NCBI GenBank assembly: GCA_029937205.1
Contig: JAPYQV010000163.1
Coordinates: 1-6,546, forward strand
Reading direction: 5' to 3'
Source: Alphaproteobacteria bacterium
Lineage (GTDB): Bacteria; Pseudomonadota; Alphaproteobacteria; UBA828
Length of the DNA stretch: 6,546 nt
Shown here: positions 6,470 to 6,546 of the stretch, piece by piece
Numbering within the stretch: the first letter of the stretch is position 1
How the letters are laid out: each line of letters starts with the position of its first letter
Program-made: the position numbers and the translations under genes
Notes under the pieces: generated by a model
The model's database searches: none
Told to the model about the DNA's origin: nothing
The model's input: the letters and a program-made list of their open reading frames with translations, nothing else

Positions 6470-6546
6470 ATGCCGGCCATGCCCGAGTCGCCGATTTTCG
6501 ATCCCGTCCACAGGGCTGCCGACGACCCCCGGCGGGTCTCCATCCA
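6470..6546 (+). CDS. Possible 5' end of a divergent gene, cut by the window edge
   Basis: An open frame begins at ATG 6470 (or the in-frame ATG at 6479) and runs to the end of the window, giving 25 codons starting MPAMPESPIFDPVHRAADD. The position, divergent from the hydrolase gene with a promoter-sized gap, and the plausible residue composition support a real start. There is no strong Shine-Dalgarno, and the frame is also open upstream, so the evidence is thin. The segment is too short for a family assignment. Confidence 0.35.
   Translation, partial: MPAMPESPIFDPVHRAADDPRRVSI

Overview
The window is a GC-rich stretch of bacterial DNA (about 60% GC by eye) that is almost entirely coding. Gene density, strong GC bias at third codon positions and gene content suggest a proteobacterium, most likely an alphaproteobacterium. 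That placement is an inference, because no rRNA or other phylogenetic marker is present. No tRNA, rRNA, insertion sequence, CRISPR array or phage gene was seen.

Layout: on the + strand, four genes run head to tail with gaps of 36, 37 and 18 bases. They are the 3' part of a hydantoinase A / 5-oxoprolinase subunit gene (hyuA, 1-1227), two consecutive full-length hydantoinase B genes (hyuB copy 1, 1264-2985; copy 2, 3023-4747), and an ornithine cyclodeaminase / mu-crystallin family gene (4766-5716). The close spacing suggests one transcript whose promoter lies upstream of the window. A cysteine hydrolase of the isochorismatase-like superfamily is encoded on the - strand (5713-6387) and meets the operon tail to tail with overlapping stop codons. 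Its probable promoter is at 6416-6444. A further + strand gene may start at about 6470 and run off the end.

How the genes may work together: HyuA and HyuB together form ATP-dependent enzymes that open or carboxylate cyclic amides and ketones (hydantoins, 5-oxoproline, caprolactam, acetone and related compounds). Isochorismatase-type cysteine hydrolases include N-carbamoylsarcosine, biuret and ureidoacrylate amidohydrolases. Ornithine cyclodeaminase / mu-crystallin proteins reduce cyclic or linear imines or deaminate amino acids. Together they read as a catabolic module for a cyclic nitrogen compound: ring opening, removal of a carbamoyl or amide group, then imine or amino-acid chemistry. The substrate cannot be read from the sequence.

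The most unusual points are the tandem full-length HyuB paralogs behind a single HyuA, a 78-base block that is nearly identical in both copies although silent sites elsewhere have diverged, and Asp-to-Glu replacements shared by both copies in the presumed metal-site motifs.
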